Counted from the first letter of the stretch, positions 45,619 to 56,253 are shown. The stretch: 64,000 bases of DNA from Pseudomonas sp. R76 (GCF_009834565.1 NZ_CP019428.1:2294001-2358000); one strand, 5' to 3'. Notes: a model not told the origin generated them from the sequence alone. Program-made: numbers and translations.

Positions 45619-46515
45619 GTGACGGACAACCTCAGCGGCGTAATCGCATTCGTCAAAACGGCTGAAGCCCTCAGCTTTATCGGCGCGGCGCGGGCGATGG
45701 GTATTTCCGCGTCGGCAGTGGGCAAAAATGTCGCCAAGCTGGAGGCTGAGCTGAATGTGCGGCTGCTGCACCGCAGTACCCGCAAAGTCAGCCTCACCGC
45801 AGAAGGCCAATTGTTCTACGAGCGCAGTCGCAAAATTCTTGATGACCTGCAAGACGCCCGCGCCATGCTCTCCCATGTGATGCAGGCGCCACGTGGCAAA
45901 CTGCGTGTCAGCCTGCCCACCATCGGTTATCGCTTTCTCTTTGCGCACATGCTCGCGTTCCGGCAAGCCTACCCGGAGATTGAGTTGGAGCTGGATTTCA
46001 ACGACCACTTGGTGGACGTGATCGAGGAAGGCTTCGACGTGGTGATCCGCAGCGGCGGGCTGGCCGACTCGACATTGATGGCGCGCAAACTCGGGCCGTT
46101 CCGATTTGTGTTGTGTGCAGCCCCAGAGTACCTGCGCACTCACGGTCGGCCGACCACCCTCAGTGACCTTGAACACCACCAGTGCCTGCGTTATCGCTTT
46201 GCCAGCACCGGAAAGATCATGGACTGGACCTTATCCGCCAACCCGGCGATCACCCAATTGCGCCTGCCCACAGCGCTGACGTTGAACAATATGGAAGCCA
46301 TGCTCAGGGCTGCGATTGATGGCCATGGGATCGCCTACGTGCCGGACTTCCTCGCCCGCGAGGCGTTGGCTCACGCACAGCTGGAAACCGTATTGGACGC
46401 GCACTCCGACGATCAGGGCCAGTTCTGGGCGCTGTGGCCTTCCAGCCGGCACCTCTCGCCAAAAATCCGCGTGTTTGTGGACTTTGCTGCCGAGCGCTTG
46501 TTTACACCTCTTTGA
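45619..46515 (+). CDS. LysR-family regulator (CrgA/DsdC-like group)
   Basis: 298 residues. HTH at about 8-60 (FIGAARAMGISASAVGKNVA, VRLLHRSTRKVSLT) and effector domain thereafter. Start GTG 45619 has AAGGA nine bases upstream; the nearby ATG 45614 opens a frame that stops after two codons. Probably controls the divergent MFS gene. Confidence 0.92.
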   Translation: MTDNLSGVIAFVKTAEALSFIGAARAMGISASAVGKNVAKLEAELNVRLLHRSTRKVSLTAEGQLFYERSRKILDDLQDARAMLSHVMQAPRGKLRVSLPTIGYRFLFAHMLAFRQAYPEIELELDFNDHLVDVIEEGFDVVIRSGGLADSTLMARKLGPFRFVLCAAPEYLRTHGRPTTLSDLEHHQCLRYRFASTGKIMDWTLSANPAITQLRLPTALTLNNMEAMLRAAIDGHGIAYVPDFLAREALAHAQLETVLDAHSDDQGQFWALWPSSRHLSPKIRVFVDFAAERLFTPL

Positions 46516-46712
46516 ATCGGCTATCCGCCCGCACTGGTAATGAAGGGCAGGGGCTGCGCGGATCATATTGATGTTAGTACTTAAGATGTCACAGAGTTTT
46601 TAGTGAGTGTTATAAATGTTCGGAACGATTATATTGATGTAGGGATATTCTGTTGAGCGGGGTTGGTTTTTTTTGTCTGGTTTGTTGCGGAAGTTTTCCC
46701 GGTTTTAGATGT

Positions 46713-46724
46713 GAAATATCTGCT
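46713..46724 (+). promoter_or_regulatory. Motif shared upstream of both serralysin-like genes, site 1
   Basis: GAAATATCTGCT, 89 bases before ATG 46814, within an AT-rich leader of about 300 bp (46516-46813) that holds no other gene. The identical 12-mer lies 93 bases before the second paralogue (56979-56990). It is preceded by GTGA and followed by an AAAT run in both. Confidence 0.6.
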
Positions 46725-46813
46725 CAAATTATCCCTGTTTATTTTTTATTTATGGGGTGTGTAAGGTGTGCGTGATGTAAATTTTCCTTTATTAATTTGC
46801 GCAGGTGGTTTTT

Positions 46814-48079
46814 ATGAGTATTGGCTCCTCCACATCGACTCCCTCTCCGTCTTTCACCCCGGTTACTCATTCGCTATCGCCGGGACAAGCAAACGATACC
46901 CTGACAGCCTCTCGGAATAACGTGGACACCGCTACGTCCTTTAAGGATAGGGATGGTAATGGGTGGGTAGATATCGAAGTGGATTATGACAGTGGCCCTG
47001 GCACACACTTTGAAAATCTTGGTAATCGCGGGTATCAACCGCTTAATGCTGCGCAGAGGCGCGAGTTATACGCTCAGATGAGTGACTTGGGCGTCGATTT
47101 ACAAGTCAGGTTTCACCGTAAAGGTACTTACGCCACCCCCGATGGGAAGGTAAAGTTTGGGACTTTCAAGCAGAATGAAACACGCTCCAACCTGGTGGTT
47201 GGTTATCCATCAACTGACCCAACCAAACCGACCGAGGTTTATATTCGTAGCAACCCTGATAACCCCAAAGATCAGGCTTTCCTGGCGCCTACCGGGAATA
47301 ACAGAGGGGGGAACTTGCTGGCTCGCGCGTTGTTGTATTCGTTGGGCGTACCTGCTCGTACACCTGCGGAGGGTGAACCTGACTCCAGAGGTTACAGCGT
47401 TCACAGTCGAAATTCGGAAATGACTACAGGTCAAGACTTTAAAGATAAGGCTGTCTCGCGTCCGCAAGAAAAAGACTACGAGCGGTTGATCTCCGCTTAT
47501 AAATTAAATACAGACATTTCTGGGGCTGAATATCTGATTGGTAACCTGGGGCGTGATAATAATCCTGCGACGATGGTCATAGTGAACGGGTTCGGTCATG
47601 ATTCTCTCGATGCAACAGGTGATACGCATGATCAAGTTATCGATATGCATTCCGGGGCGCGCTCTAGTCTAGGCGGATTTAAGGGGAACGTAGTGATTGC
47701 TTCGCACGCGGTCATTGAGGATGTTAAGACGGGGTCGGGGACTAATAGGGTGGTTCCGAATGCCGTGCCTAACACGATTACTTTAGGGCCAGGCAAAAAC
47801 ACGGTTGTCTTTCAAAATCAGTCGGACTCCACCCCGGACAAGTTTGATACTGTCATCGGGTTTAAAGCCGGCGTGGACAAAATAGATATCAGTGCTGTTG
47901 CTACTTCTCAAGGCAGTACGCAATATGCTGTGCCTAATGGCTCTCACCTGGAAATTCAATCAGGTGCGGCGGGCGATACGTATGTATTGTATTGGAAGGA
48001 CTTTTTTACTCGTGACAGTCAAGCACCCGATTTTAAAGTGCGGGCGGACGGCGTCCAGCGGCGCGATATCATTAAATAA
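46814..48079 (+). CDS. Serralysin-like protein lacking the zinc site (predicted pseudoprotease)
   Basis: 421 residues, no Sec signal peptide, as in type I secreted serralysins. Compared with AprA-type proteases, the helix that should carry HEIGHxLGLSH reads RALLYSLGVPA (residues 171-181), so all three His and the Glu are gone. The Met-turn region keeps its frame (YSVHS...TTGQDFK; AprA has YSVMSYW..NTGQDFKG) without the Met. The C-terminal part retains the start of the beta-roll domain (GGFKGNVVIASHAVIEDVKTGSG) and the FDTVIGFKAGVDKIDIS strand. Canonical GGxGxDxL calcium repeats are absent. The end DFKVRADGVQRRDIIK resembles the DF...DIVV type I export signal. AGGTGG precedes ATG 46814. Base composition is more AT-rich than neighbours. 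No transporter is adjacent. A paralogue lies 10 kb away. Confidence 0.75.
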   Translation: MSIGSSTSTPSPSFTPVTHSLSPGQANDTLTASRNNVDTATSFKDRDGNGWVDIEVDYDSGPGTHFENLGNRGYQPLNAAQRRELYAQMSDLGVDLQVRFHRKGTYATPDGKVKFGTFKQNETRSNLVVGYPSTDPTKPTEVYIRSNPDNPKDQAFLAPTGNNRGGNLLARALLYSLGVPARTPAEGEPDSRGYSVHSRNSEMTTGQDFKDKAVSRPQEKDYERLISAYKLNTDISGAEYLIGNLGRDNNPATMVIVNGFGHDSLDATGDTHDQVIDMHSGARSSLGGFKGNVVIASHAVIEDVKTGSGTNRVVPNAVPNTITLGPGKNTVVFQNQSDSTPDKFDTVIGFKAGVDKIDISAVATSQGSTQYAVPNGSHLEIQSGAAGDTYVLYWKDFFTRDSQAPDFKVRADGVQRRDIIK

Positions 48080-48236
48080 TTGCCTTTAATGGCGGGAGCC
48101 TGTTGTTAATGGCTCAGCGGCGGATGCTCTCCTGCCTGATCGAAGGGCGCCGCCAATTCAGGCTATAACCGCCCAGGCAACATCTGATGGCCCTGGTGTG
48201 CCGTATCGACCCCGAGCCAGGTGAGCGAGTATTTTC

Positions 48237-48929
48237 TTATAAACCCATCAACCGATACCCCACCTGCAACTCGGTAATAAAGTGCTTTGGCTGCGCCGGG
48301 TCCGTTTCCAGCTTTTGCCGCAAATGCGCCATGTGCACGCGCAAATAGTGGGCGCGGTCGACGTAATCCAGCCCCCACACGTCCAACAATAATTGCCGAT
48401 GCGTCAGCACTCGGCTCTGGCCGCGAATCATCGCGCAGAGCAGGCGGTATTCGATGGGCGTGAGGTGCACCGGCTGGCCCTGGCGCCACACCTCATGGGT
48501 CGACAGGTCGACTTCAATCTCGCCAAACGCCACCTTGCTGGTGGCCGCCACGGCGCCGGTCTGCCCATGCCGGCGCAATTGTGCGCGGATGCGCGCCAGC
48601 AGCTCGGGCACGCCGAATGGCTTGGTCAGGTAATCATCCGCGCCGGCGTCGAGCGCGGCGACTTTTTCTTCTTCGCGATCACGCGCCGACAGCACCAGGA
48701 TCGGTACCGCCAGCCAGCCGCGCAATTCGCTGATCAGTTGTTTGCCATCGCCGTCCGGCAGGCCGAGGTCGACGATCACCAGGTCCGGCTGGCGGCTGGC
48801 GGCATGGATCAACGCGCGCTTGACGCTGTCGGCTTCGAATACCTGAAAACCCTCGTCTTGCAGGGCTATCCCGACAAAGCGGCGAATATTGGCTTCGTCT
48901 TCAACAATCAAAATGCGTGCAGTGCTCAT
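48237..48929 (-). CDS. kdpE: KdpE response regulator
   Basis: 230 residues: receiver (ILIVEDEANIRRF, phosphoacceptor in LVIVDLGLPDGDG, Lys in YLTKPFG) and OmpR-type winged helix (LTPIEYRLLCAMI, YLRVHMAHLRQKLE). It activates kdp transcription under K+ limitation after phosphorylation by KdpD. Overlaps kdpD by four bases. The 157-bp region beyond its stop to the serralysin-like gene contains nothing recognised. Confidence 0.95.
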   Translation of the reverse strand: MSTARILIVEDEANIRRFVGIALQDEGFQVFEADSVKRALIHAASRQPDLVIVDLGLPDGDGKQLISELRGWLAVPILVLSARDREEEKVAALDAGADDYLTKPFGVPELLARIRAQLRRHGQTGAVAATSKVAFGEIEVDLSTHEVWRQGQPVHLTPIEYRLLCAMIRGQSRVLTHRQLLLDVWGLDYVDRAHYLRVHMAHLRQKLETDPAQPKHFITELQVGYRLMGL

Positions 48930-51577
48930 AGGGCTTCCATGGGCGGCGGAGTGCCCGCCGGTAACGTGATGATGAAGTGCATGCCGCCTGCATCGCCGGG
49001 GTTGGCGTGGATGCGCCCGCCATGGGCCTCGACAATGCGTTTGGCCAGCGCCAGGCCCAGGCCGATGCCGGCGACGGACGACTCCTGCTGGCCGCGCGCG
49101 AAGGGTTCGAACAGGTTCGCCGGCGCTTTACCCGGGCCGGTGTCGCTCACTTCCAGCACGATGCTGTCTGCCACTGCGCGTGCGGCGACAGTAATGGCGG
49201 TGCCCGGCGGGGTGTACTTGGCGGCGTTGTCCAGCAGGTTGACCAGCACCCGCTCGATCAACAGCGCGTCGATGTCCACCAGTGGCAATGTCGGGTCCAG
49301 CAGGGTGTGCACGCGGTGTCTCGCCAGCGGCTCACGCAACTGGCGCAACGCACTGCCGACGATTTCTTCCAGCGAATGCCATTGCCGGTTCAGGCGCACG
49401 CCGCGTTCCTGCATGCGCGCCATGTCCAGCAGGTTTTCGATCAGGCGCTGCATCGACGTGGCCTGTTCGTGAATGCCATTGAGCAATTCGGTCAACGGCC
49501 CCGGTGGCGCGTGGGGCAGGGCGGTGTCGGCGGCGCCGATCAGGGTGGTCAACGGTGTGCGCAAGTCGTGGGAAATCGCCGCGAGCAGGGTGTTGCGCAT
49601 CTTCTCGCCTTCCATCTGTACCAGCGTGCTTTGCGCCACTTCGACGAAGTGCACGCGCTCCAGCGCAATTGCCAGCTGGCTCATGCAGGCTTCCAGCAAG
49701 CGACGTTCCTGTGGGTCATTCAGGCGCTCGCTTTGCGCCAGCTCCAGCACCAGCACGCCGCGCACGCGCATCGGCGCTTTGAGCGGCAAATAGCAACCTT
49801 TGGCCGCCGACAACGTGTCGGTGCCTTGGCCGGCGGCTTGGCCGTGGTCGTAGGTCCATTGCGCGATGCTGTCGTCAATCGGAAGCCCGCTGGCACTGAC
49901 GCTGTGCACGCCATCGGCCGCGTCCGGCAGTGCCAGGCCGACCCGTGCTTCGAACACGCCGCTGAAGGTGCGCAGGGCCACCTCGCTGATGTGCTCCACG
50001 GTCAACGCCGCCGACAGGTCACGGGCCAGCCGCGCCAACGAGGTCGCGCGGCGTTCGCGGGCGGCGGCGGTGCGCGCTTCGTGGCGCAGGCGTGCGGTGA
50101 GTTGCCCGGTGATCAGGGCGATGCCAAGCATCAACGCAAAGGTGAAAAAATACTGGGTGTCATTGACGGTGAACGAGTAGCGCGGCTGCACAAAAAAGAA
50201 GTCGAAACACAACACCGCAAGCATCGCCGCCCACACGCCGGGGCCACGGCCAAAACGCAGGGCTACCAGCACCACCGTGAGCAAAAACAGCATGACCACG
50301 TTGGCCAGGTCGAACACTTGCAGCAGCAAAGCCGCGATGGCGCTGGCGGCGAAGCAGGCGAGGGTGGCCCACAGGTAGGCCAGGGCTCGGCCCGGTGCAG
50401 GCGTCGACTGTTTGATCGCAGGCGTTGGGCCAGGCAATACGCCGTGGGCGATCACGATCTGATCGATTTGCGGATGGTGCCGGCTGATCCGGTCGCTCAC
50501 CGACGGGTGCCAGAACCGCCAGGCCCGGCGCGGGTGGTGGCCGAGCACCAGGCGATTGGCATTGTGTTCGCGGGCGCAGGCAGCCAGGGCTTCGGCCACG
50601 TCCATGCCCGGCAGCGTCGCGGTGTCGGCGCCGAATTCAGTCGCCAGCGCCAGGGTCTTCATCGCCGTCAGGTAACGCCTGGCGCCGCGGCCCTGGTGGG
50701 TGGCCACATGCACGACGATCCAGTCGGCTTCGAGTTTTTGTGCCAGCCGCGCGGCTTCACGCACCAGGCGTTCATCACCGGTATCTCCGGCGATGCCCAC
50801 CAGCAGCCGCTCGCGAGCCGGCCAGAGGGTTTTGATCGACTGTTCGCGGCGGTACACGCGCATTTGCGTATCGACCCGATCCGCTGTGCGCCGCAACGCC
50901 AGCTCGCGTAACGCCAGCAGGTTGCCCTTGCGGAAAAAGTGCTGCGAGGCGCGCGCCGCCGCAGGGCCCAGGTACACCTTGCCGTCCTTGAGACGTTGCA
51001 AAAGGTCGTCGGGTGGCAGGTCGATCACCACCACTTCGTGGGCGTTATCGAACACATGATCCGGCACCGTTTCGCGTACGCGAATGCCGATGATGCCGCT
51101 GACCAGATCATTCAGGCTTTCCAGGTGCTGGACGTTGAGCGTGGTCCACACGTCGATGCCCGCGCTGAGCAGTTCTTCGATGTCTTGCCAGCGTTTGGGG
51201 TGGCGCGAGCCGGGCGCGTTGCTATGGGCCAGCTCGTCCACCAGCACCACGGCGGGGTGGCGGCGCAGGGCGGCGTCGAGGTCGAATTCGCTGAGGGCGA
51301 ACTCGCGGTGCAGCAAGGTGGCGCGGGGCAGTTGTTCCAGGCCTTGGAGCAGCTCGGCGGTCTCGGCACGGCCGTGGGTTTCTATCACCCCGGCGAGCAG
51401 GTCACGGCCAAGGGCGACTTCGCGTTGCGCCGCCGCGAGCATGGCGCAGGTTTTGCCGACGCCCGCGTTGGAGCCGAAGTAGATACGCAATTTGCCGCGC
51501 AAGGCGGCCTGTTCTTCCAGCTGTACCCGGGCCAGCAGGGCGTCGGGGTCGGGGCGCTCATTTTTTAATGCGGGCAT
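48926..51577 (-). CDS. kdpD: KdpD sensor histidine kinase
   Basis: 883 residues. The N-terminal KdpD domain has Walker A GSNAGVGKT and Walker B VVLVDELAH. A Usp-like domain follows (RLLVGIAGDTGDERLV), then four membrane helices at about 400-500, a GAF-like region, HisKA with the phosphoaccepting His in AAISHDLRTPLTTL, and HATPase with NLLDNAAKYTP and GIGLGLALAKRIVEAHGG. It senses K+ and turgor. AGGAAG precedes the ATG. A REP element separates it from kdpB. Confidence 0.96.
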   Translation of the reverse strand: MPALKNERPDPDALLARVQLEEQAALRGKLRIYFGSNAGVGKTCAMLAAAQREVALGRDLLAGVIETHGRAETAELLQGLEQLPRATLLHREFALSEFDLDAALRRHPAVVLVDELAHSNAPGSRHPKRWQDIEELLSAGIDVWTTLNVQHLESLNDLVSGIIGIRVRETVPDHVFDNAHEVVVIDLPPDDLLQRLKDGKVYLGPAAARASQHFFRKGNLLALRELALRRTADRVDTQMRVYRREQSIKTLWPARERLLVGIAGDTGDERLVREAARLAQKLEADWIVVHVATHQGRGARRYLTAMKTLALATEFGADTATLPGMDVAEALAACAREHNANRLVLGHHPRRAWRFWHPSVSDRISRHHPQIDQIVIAHGVLPGPTPAIKQSTPAPGRALAYLWATLACFAASAIAALLLQVFDLANVVMLFLLTVVLVALRFGRGPGVWAAMLAVLCFDFFFVQPRYSFTVNDTQYFFTFALMLGIALITGQLTARLRHEARTAAARERRATSLARLARDLSAALTVEHISEVALRTFSGVFEARVGLALPDAADGVHSVSASGLPIDDSIAQWTYDHGQAAGQGTDTLSAAKGCYLPLKAPMRVRGVLVLELAQSERLNDPQERRLLEACMSQLAIALERVHFVEVAQSTLVQMEGEKMRNTLLAAISHDLRTPLTTLIGAADTALPHAPPGPLTELLNGIHEQATSMQRLIENLLDMARMQERGVRLNRQWHSLEEIVGSALRQLREPLARHRVHTLLDPTLPLVDIDALLIERVLVNLLDNAAKYTPPGTAITVAARAVADSIVLEVSDTGPGKAPANLFEPFARGQQESSVAGIGLGLALAKRIVEAHGGRIHANPGDAGGMHFIITLPAGTPPPMEAL

Positions 51578-51607
51578 ATTCTTCCTGTTGAATGCAGTGC
51601 TGTTCCC

Positions 51608-51696
51608 TGTGGGAGCTGGCTTGCCTGCGATGGCGGTGTGTCAGTCGGTACAGGGCAAGCTGACCCACCGCTATCGCAGGCAAGCCAGCTCCCACA
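51608..51696. repeat. REP doublet between kdpB and kdpD
   Basis: Arms TGTGGGAGCTGGCTTGCCTG and its complement, extended by GCGAT pairing. It sits where kdpC would be expected in the canonical gene order. Confidence 0.92.
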
Positions 51697-51709
51697 TTGG
51701 ATTTTGTCG

Positions 51710-53779
51710 CTACACGAGACCCAACCCACTCAGCAGCATGTCGATCAGCTTGATCCCGGCAAACGGCACCAACACACCGCCCAGGCCATAGATCAACAGG
51801 TTGCGATTGAGCAACGCCGCCGCGCCGATGGCGCGGTACGTCACGCCGCGCAACGCCAGTGGAATCAACGCGACAATGATCAGCGCGTTAAAAATCACCG
51901 CGCTGAGAATCGCCGAGTTGGGGCTGCTCAGGTGCATCACGTTCAACGCGCCGAGCTGCGGGTAGGTGGCGACAAACGCCGCCGGGATGATTGCGAAGTA
52001 CTTCGCCACGTCATTCGCCACGCTGAAGGTGGTGAGGGCGCCACGGGTCATCAGCATCTGTTTGCCGACCTCGACCACTTCGATCAGCTTGGTCGGGTTG
52101 CTATCGAGGTCGACCATGTTGCCGGCCTCTTTCGCCGCCTGGGTGCCGCTGTTCATCGCCACCGCCACGTCGGCCTGGGCCAGCGCCGGTGCGTCGTTGG
52201 TGCCGTCGCCGGTCATCGCCACCAGCTTGCCCTGGGCCTGGTAGTCGCGGATCAGTTGCAGCTTGTCTTCCGGGCGGGCCTCGGCGAGGAAGTCATCCAC
52301 GCCGGCTTCCACCGCAATCGCGGCCGCGGTGAGGCGGTTGTCGCCGGTGATCATCACGGTCTTGATGCCCATGCGCCGCAGTTCGGCGAAGCGCTCCTTG
52401 ATGCCGCCCTTGACCACGTCCTTGAGCTCGACCACGCCCAGCGCCTTGGCGCCGTCGCTGACCACCAACGGCGTGCTGCCGCGTCGTGACACTTCATCGA
52501 CTTTGGCCTGCAACGCCGCCGGAAAACTCCCACCCAAGGCTTCGATGTGGCTGCGAATCGCATCCGCCGCGCCCTTGCGAATCGCCCGGCCTTCGGGCAG
52601 GTCGACGCCGCTCATGCGGGTTTGCGCGGTGAAGTGCACAAAGCTGGCGCCCAGGGCGTTGATGTCCCGTGCGCGGATGTCGAATTTCTGCTTGGCCAGT
52701 ACCACGATGCTGCGGCCTTCCGGGGTTTCGTCGGCCAGGGACGCGAGTTGCGCGGCGTCGGCCAGCTCGGCTTCCTTCACGCCGGGTGCCGGTAAAAAGC
52801 TGCTGGCCTGGCGGTTGCCCAAGGTGATGGTGCCGGTCTTGTCCAGCAGCAACACGTCGACATCACCCGCCGCCTCGACCGCACGGCCCGAGGTGGCGAT
52901 GACATTCGCCGACATCATCCGGCTCATGCCCGCCACGCCGATGGCCGAGAGCAGGCCGCCGATGGTGGTGGGGATCAGGCACACCAGCAACGCCACCAGC
53001 ACCGTGGCGCTGATCACGCTGCCGCTGCCGCTCATGGCCACGGCGAAGATCGAGTAGGGGCTCAGCGTGGCGATCACCAGCAGGAACAACAGGGTCAGGC
53101 CCACCAGCAGAATCGTCAGGGCGACTTCGTTGGGCGTCTTCTGGCGCTTGGCCGATTCGACCATCGAGATCATGCGGTCCAGAAATGATTCGCCAGGGTT
53201 GACGCTGATGCGCACCACCAGCCAATCCGACAGCACCCGCGTGCCACCGGTGACCGAGGAAAAGTCGCCACCGGCCTCGCGAATCACCGGGGCCGACTCG
53301 CCGGTGATCGCGCTTTCATCCACCGAGGCCACGCCTTCAATCACCACGCCGTCCAGCGGCACCAGGTCACCGGCTTCGATCAACACCACGCTGTCTTTGC
53401 GCAGCAGGCTGGCTTCCAATGGCAGCCAGGCCGCGCCGTGGCGCGGCTGCTGCAGCAACTTGGCCAGGGTCTGGCGTTTCATCCCGCGCAGGCTCGCGGC
53501 CTGGGCGCGGCTGCGACCTTCGGCCAGGGCTTCGGCGAAGTTGGCGAACAGCACGGTGAACCACAGCCACAAGGTGATGCTGAGGATAAAACCACTGGGC
53601 GCTTCACCCTTGCCGCCCAGGGATTGGAACCACAGCAGCGTGGTGAGGATGCTGCCCAGGTACACCACGAACATCACCGGGTTTTTCCATTGGGCCTGGG
53701 GCAGCAGTTTCTTCAGCGCGTCGATGCCGGCAGTCAGCACGATGCGTTGGTCAAACAGGGGTAAACGAGCATTCTTCAT
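51710..53779 (-). CDS. kdpB: KdpB, P-type ATPase subunit of the K+ pump
   Basis: 689 residues. The phosphorylation motif DKTGTIT has Asp at residue 313. Also present: the actuator loop [10 protein letters not shown], the membrane motif [19 protein letters not shown], and hinge [21 protein letters not shown]. It hydrolyses ATP to drive K+ uptake through KdpA. Here it follows kdpC (12 bp gap) instead of kdpA. Confidence 0.97.
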   Translation of the reverse strand: MKNARLPLFDQRIVLTAGIDALKKLLPQAQWKNPVMFVVYLGSILTTLLWFQSLGGKGEAPSGFILSITLWLWFTVLFANFAEALAEGRSRAQAASLRGMKRQTLAKLLQQPRHGAAWLPLEASLLRKDSVVLIEAGDLVPLDGVVIEGVASVDESAITGESAPVIREAGGDFSSVTGGTRVLSDWLVVRISVNPGESFLDRMISMVESAKRQKTPNEVALTILLVGLTLLFLLVIATLSPYSIFAVAMSGSGSVISATVLVALLVCLIPTTIGGLLSAIGVAGMSRMMSANVIATSGRAVEAAGDVDVLLLDKTGTITLGNRQASSFLPAPGVKEAELADAAQLASLADETPEGRSIVVLAKQKFDIRARDINALGASFVHFTAQTRMSGVDLPEGRAIRKGAADAIRSHIEALGGSFPAALQAKVDEVSRRGSTPLVVSDGAKALGVVELKDVVKGGIKERFAELRRMGIKTVMITGDNRLTAAAIAVEAGVDDFLAEARPEDKLQLIRDYQAQGKLVAMTGDGTNDAPALAQADVAVAMNSGTQAAKEAGNMVDLDSNPTKLIEVVEVGKQMLMTRGALTTFSVANDVAKYFAIIPAAFVATYPQLGALNVMHLSSPNSAILSAVIFNALIIVALIPLALRGVTYRAIGAAALLNRNLLIYGLGGVLVPFAGIKLIDMLLSGLGLV

Positions 53780-53791
53780 GAGGGCAATCTC

Positions 53792-54439
53792 TTACTCACT
53801 GACCGCAATAGAGGGCTGACGCGCATCCAGCGCCAAGTTGAGTTGCAGCACATTCACCCGTGGCTCGCCGAGCAGGCCGAGGGTGCGTGCGGCGGTGTGG
53901 TCGTTGAGCAGTTGCAGCAGGTCGGTTTCAGGGATGTGGCGCAAGCGTGCGACCCGCGCCAATTGCAGCCGGGCGTTGGCCACCGAGATGTGTGGGTCCA
54001 GTCCCGAGGCGGAGGCGGTGACCGCGTCGACCGGCACCGGGGCGTCGGTGGCCAGGCCGTTGTCCTGGCGATAGGCCTTGGCACGTGCGGCGACCTGGTC
54101 CAGCAGTTTCTGGCTGGTCGGGCCGAGGTTGCTGGCGCCGCTGGAACCGGCGTTGTACGGCTGCGAAATGCTCTTGCTCGGGTCTTGCGGGTCGGCGCCG
54201 AGGGTCATGCTTGGGCGGCCCTGGAAGTACTCGGGTTTGGCGAAGTTCTGGCCGATCAACGCCGAGCCGATCACCAGTCCGTCGCGTTCAATCAGCGAGC
54301 CACTGGCCTGATACGGGAATAACAGTTGCGCGGCCACGGTGGTGAACGCGGGGTACGCCAGCCCGGTCAGCAGCATAAAAAACACCGCTGACACCAGCAC
54401 TGGGCGCAGCAGCCCTTTGAATATCGATTGAGTCGTCAT
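53792..54439 (-). CDS. kdpC: KdpC subunit of the K+ pump
   Basis: 215 residues. One N-terminal membrane helix (LVSAVFFMLLTGLAYPAF) and a periplasmic domain with the family segments LIGQNFAKPEYFQGRPS, SGASNLGPTS, PVPVDAVTASASGLDPHIS. ATG 54439 with AAGGA eight bases upstream is preferred to the preceding TTG. Located between kdpA and kdpB, an unusual order. Confidence 0.96.
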   Translation of the reverse strand: MTTQSIFKGLLRPVLVSAVFFMLLTGLAYPAFTTVAAQLLFPYQASGSLIERDGLVIGSALIGQNFAKPEYFQGRPSMTLGADPQDPSKSISQPYNAGSSGASNLGPTSQKLLDQVAARAKAYRQDNGLATDAPVPVDAVTASASGLDPHISVANARLQLARVARLRHIPETDLLQLLNDHTAARTLGLLGEPRVNVLQLNLALDARQPSIAVSE

Positions 54440-54449
54440 CAACAGGTCC

Positions 54450-56156
54450 TTAGTTGTACGTCTGGCCGGACAGCAACTGCAGTTGCTCCACCAGCGGGCC
54501 GAGCGCGAGCGCCGGCAGGAAGGTCAAGCCACCGACCACCAGCACCACGAACACCACCAGCAGCATGAACAGCGGCGTCGCGGTGGGGATGGTGCCGGCG
54601 CCGGCCGGAACGGTTTTTTTCATCGCCAGGGAACCGGCTACGGCCAGCATCGGCAGCATGGTGAAGAAGCGTCCGATCAACATCGCCAGGCCGATGGTGG
54701 TATTGAAAAACGGCGTGTTGGCATTCAGCCCGGCAAACGCCGAACCGTTGTTGGCGGTGCCCGAGGTGTAGGCGTACAGCACCTCGCTGAAACCGTGGGG
54801 GCCGAGGTTGTTGAGGCTGGCCAGAGTGCCCGGCCAGAGGGCGGCGAGGGCGGTGAAACCGAGGATGCTGATGGGGTGCGCGAGCACCGAGAGCATCACC
54901 AGTTTCATCTCCCGGGCTTCGATCTTCTTGCCGAGAAATTCCGGGCTGCGGCCGATCATCATGCCCACCAGAAACACCGTGAGCAGCGCGTACTGAATCA
55001 GGTTGATAAAGCCAACGCCGTCACCGCCGAACACGCAGTTGAGCATCATCTGCGCCAGGGGCACGAAGCCGCCCATGGGTGTCAGCGAGTCGTGCATGGC
55101 ATTCACCGAGCCGGTAGTGGCAGCGGTGGTGGTGGCGATAAACAAGCTGCTGTCGGCGATGCCGAAGCGCAGTTCCTTGCCTTCCATATTGCCGCCGCTT
55201 TGCTCAATCGACAGCGTCTGGTTGGCGCCGGCCTGGGTCAGCAGCGGGTTGCCGGTTTGCTCGGCGCCATACACCAGCGCGAGGAAACCGATGAACATCA
55301 CCAGAAACGTACCGAAGAACACCCAGCCTTGGCGGCGTTGCAGCAGCATGCTGCCAAAGGTGTAGGTCAGCGCCGACGGGATCAGCAACATGCTGAGGAT
55401 GTGCAGGATGTTGGTCAGCGGCGTCGGGTTTTCGAACGGGTGGGCGGCGTTCATGCTGAAAAAGCCGCCGCCGTTGGTGCCGATATGCTTGATCGACTCA
55501 AAGCTGGCGACTGCGCCAACGATCAACTGTTGCTGCGCGCCCTCAAGCGTCGTCGCCAGGGCTTGGGAAGCGAAGGTTTGCGGCATGCCTTGCCACACAT
55601 ACACCAACGCCATGCCGACGCAGAGGGGCAGCATCACCCGGTAAAGGGTGCGGGTGAAGTCGACCCAGAAGTTGCCGATATCCGCCGCGCTTGAGCGGCT
55701 CAAACCGCGAATGAAACCCGCCGCCGCGACCACGCCGGAGGTGGCGCCGACAAACATCAGAAAGGTGATGACCGCCATCTGGCTGAAGTTCGACAGGCTG
55801 GTTTCACCCGAGTACGCCTGCCAGTTGGTGTTGGTAATAAAGGACGCGGCGGTGTTGAACGCCAGGTCCGGGGTTTGCGCGTCCAGCCCCAGCGGGTTGA
55901 TCGGCATCACCGCCTGCAGGCGCAGGACGATATAGCCGAGCAGCATCATCGCCGCGTTCGACAGCAACAAGGCCGAACCGTAGCGGGCCCAGCCCATGGT
56001 CTCCAGCGGGTCGATGCCCAGCAGGCGATACGTGCAGCGTTCCGGCAGGGCGTGGCGGTTCCCGGTAAAGACCCGGGTCAGCCACTTGCCCATCAGCACG
56101 GCGAGCGCGGTCATCAACCCCAGGACCAGCGCGAATTCCAGCAGAGTGCTTAACAT
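54450..56156 (-). CDS. kdpA: KdpA, K+ translocating subunit
   Basis: 568 residues, the family's usual length, ten or more membrane helices. The four selectivity-filter repeats are recognisable, for example [40 protein letters not shown], and the [15 protein letters not shown] segment. The start at ATG 56156 gives [13 protein letters not shown]; the longer frame from 56210 overlaps a small upstream ORF and is rejected. Followed by kdpC after 10 bp. Confidence 0.97.
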   Translation of the reverse strand: MLSTLLEFALVLGLMTALAVLMGKWLTRVFTGNRHALPERCTYRLLGIDPLETMGWARYGSALLLSNAAMMLLGYIVLRLQAVMPINPLGLDAQTPDLAFNTAASFITNTNWQAYSGETSLSNFSQMAVITFLMFVGATSGVVAAAGFIRGLSRSSAADIGNFWVDFTRTLYRVMLPLCVGMALVYVWQGMPQTFASQALATTLEGAQQQLIVGAVASFESIKHIGTNGGGFFSMNAAHPFENPTPLTNILHILSMLLIPSALTYTFGSMLLQRRQGWVFFGTFLVMFIGFLALVYGAEQTGNPLLTQAGANQTLSIEQSGGNMEGKELRFGIADSSLFIATTTAATTGSVNAMHDSLTPMGGFVPLAQMMLNCVFGGDGVGFINLIQYALLTVFLVGMMIGRSPEFLGKKIEAREMKLVMLSVLAHPISILGFTALAALWPGTLASLNNLGPHGFSEVLYAYTSGTANNGSAFAGLNANTPFFNTTIGLAMLIGRFFTMLPMLAVAGSLAMKKTVPAGAGTIPTATPLFMLLVVFVVLVVGGLTFLPALALGPLVEQLQLLSGQTYN

Positions 56157-56169
56157 GTCGTGGCTCCGT

Positions 56170-56253
56170 TCAAATCTTGCCCATGGCGACAATGGCCATG
56201 GCAGTCGCACTGAAAAACACCAGGGAGAGGCCCATAAACATCACGTCGTACAT
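56170..56253 (-). CDS. 27-residue membrane protein between kdpF and kdpA
   Basis: [20 protein letters not shown] plus seven residues ending GKI: a single hydrophobic helix with acidic N-terminus and basic end. ATG 56253 has GGGAG six bases upstream. It lies 10 bp behind kdpF and 13 bp ahead of kdpA, so it is translated within the operon if real. Short hydrophobic ORFs with a similar DVxFxxLSLxFF pattern occur near kdpF in other bacteria as I recall; function unknown, possibly a pump stabiliser. Confidence 0.65.
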   Translation of the reverse strand: MYDVMFMGLSLVFFSATAMAIVAMGKI

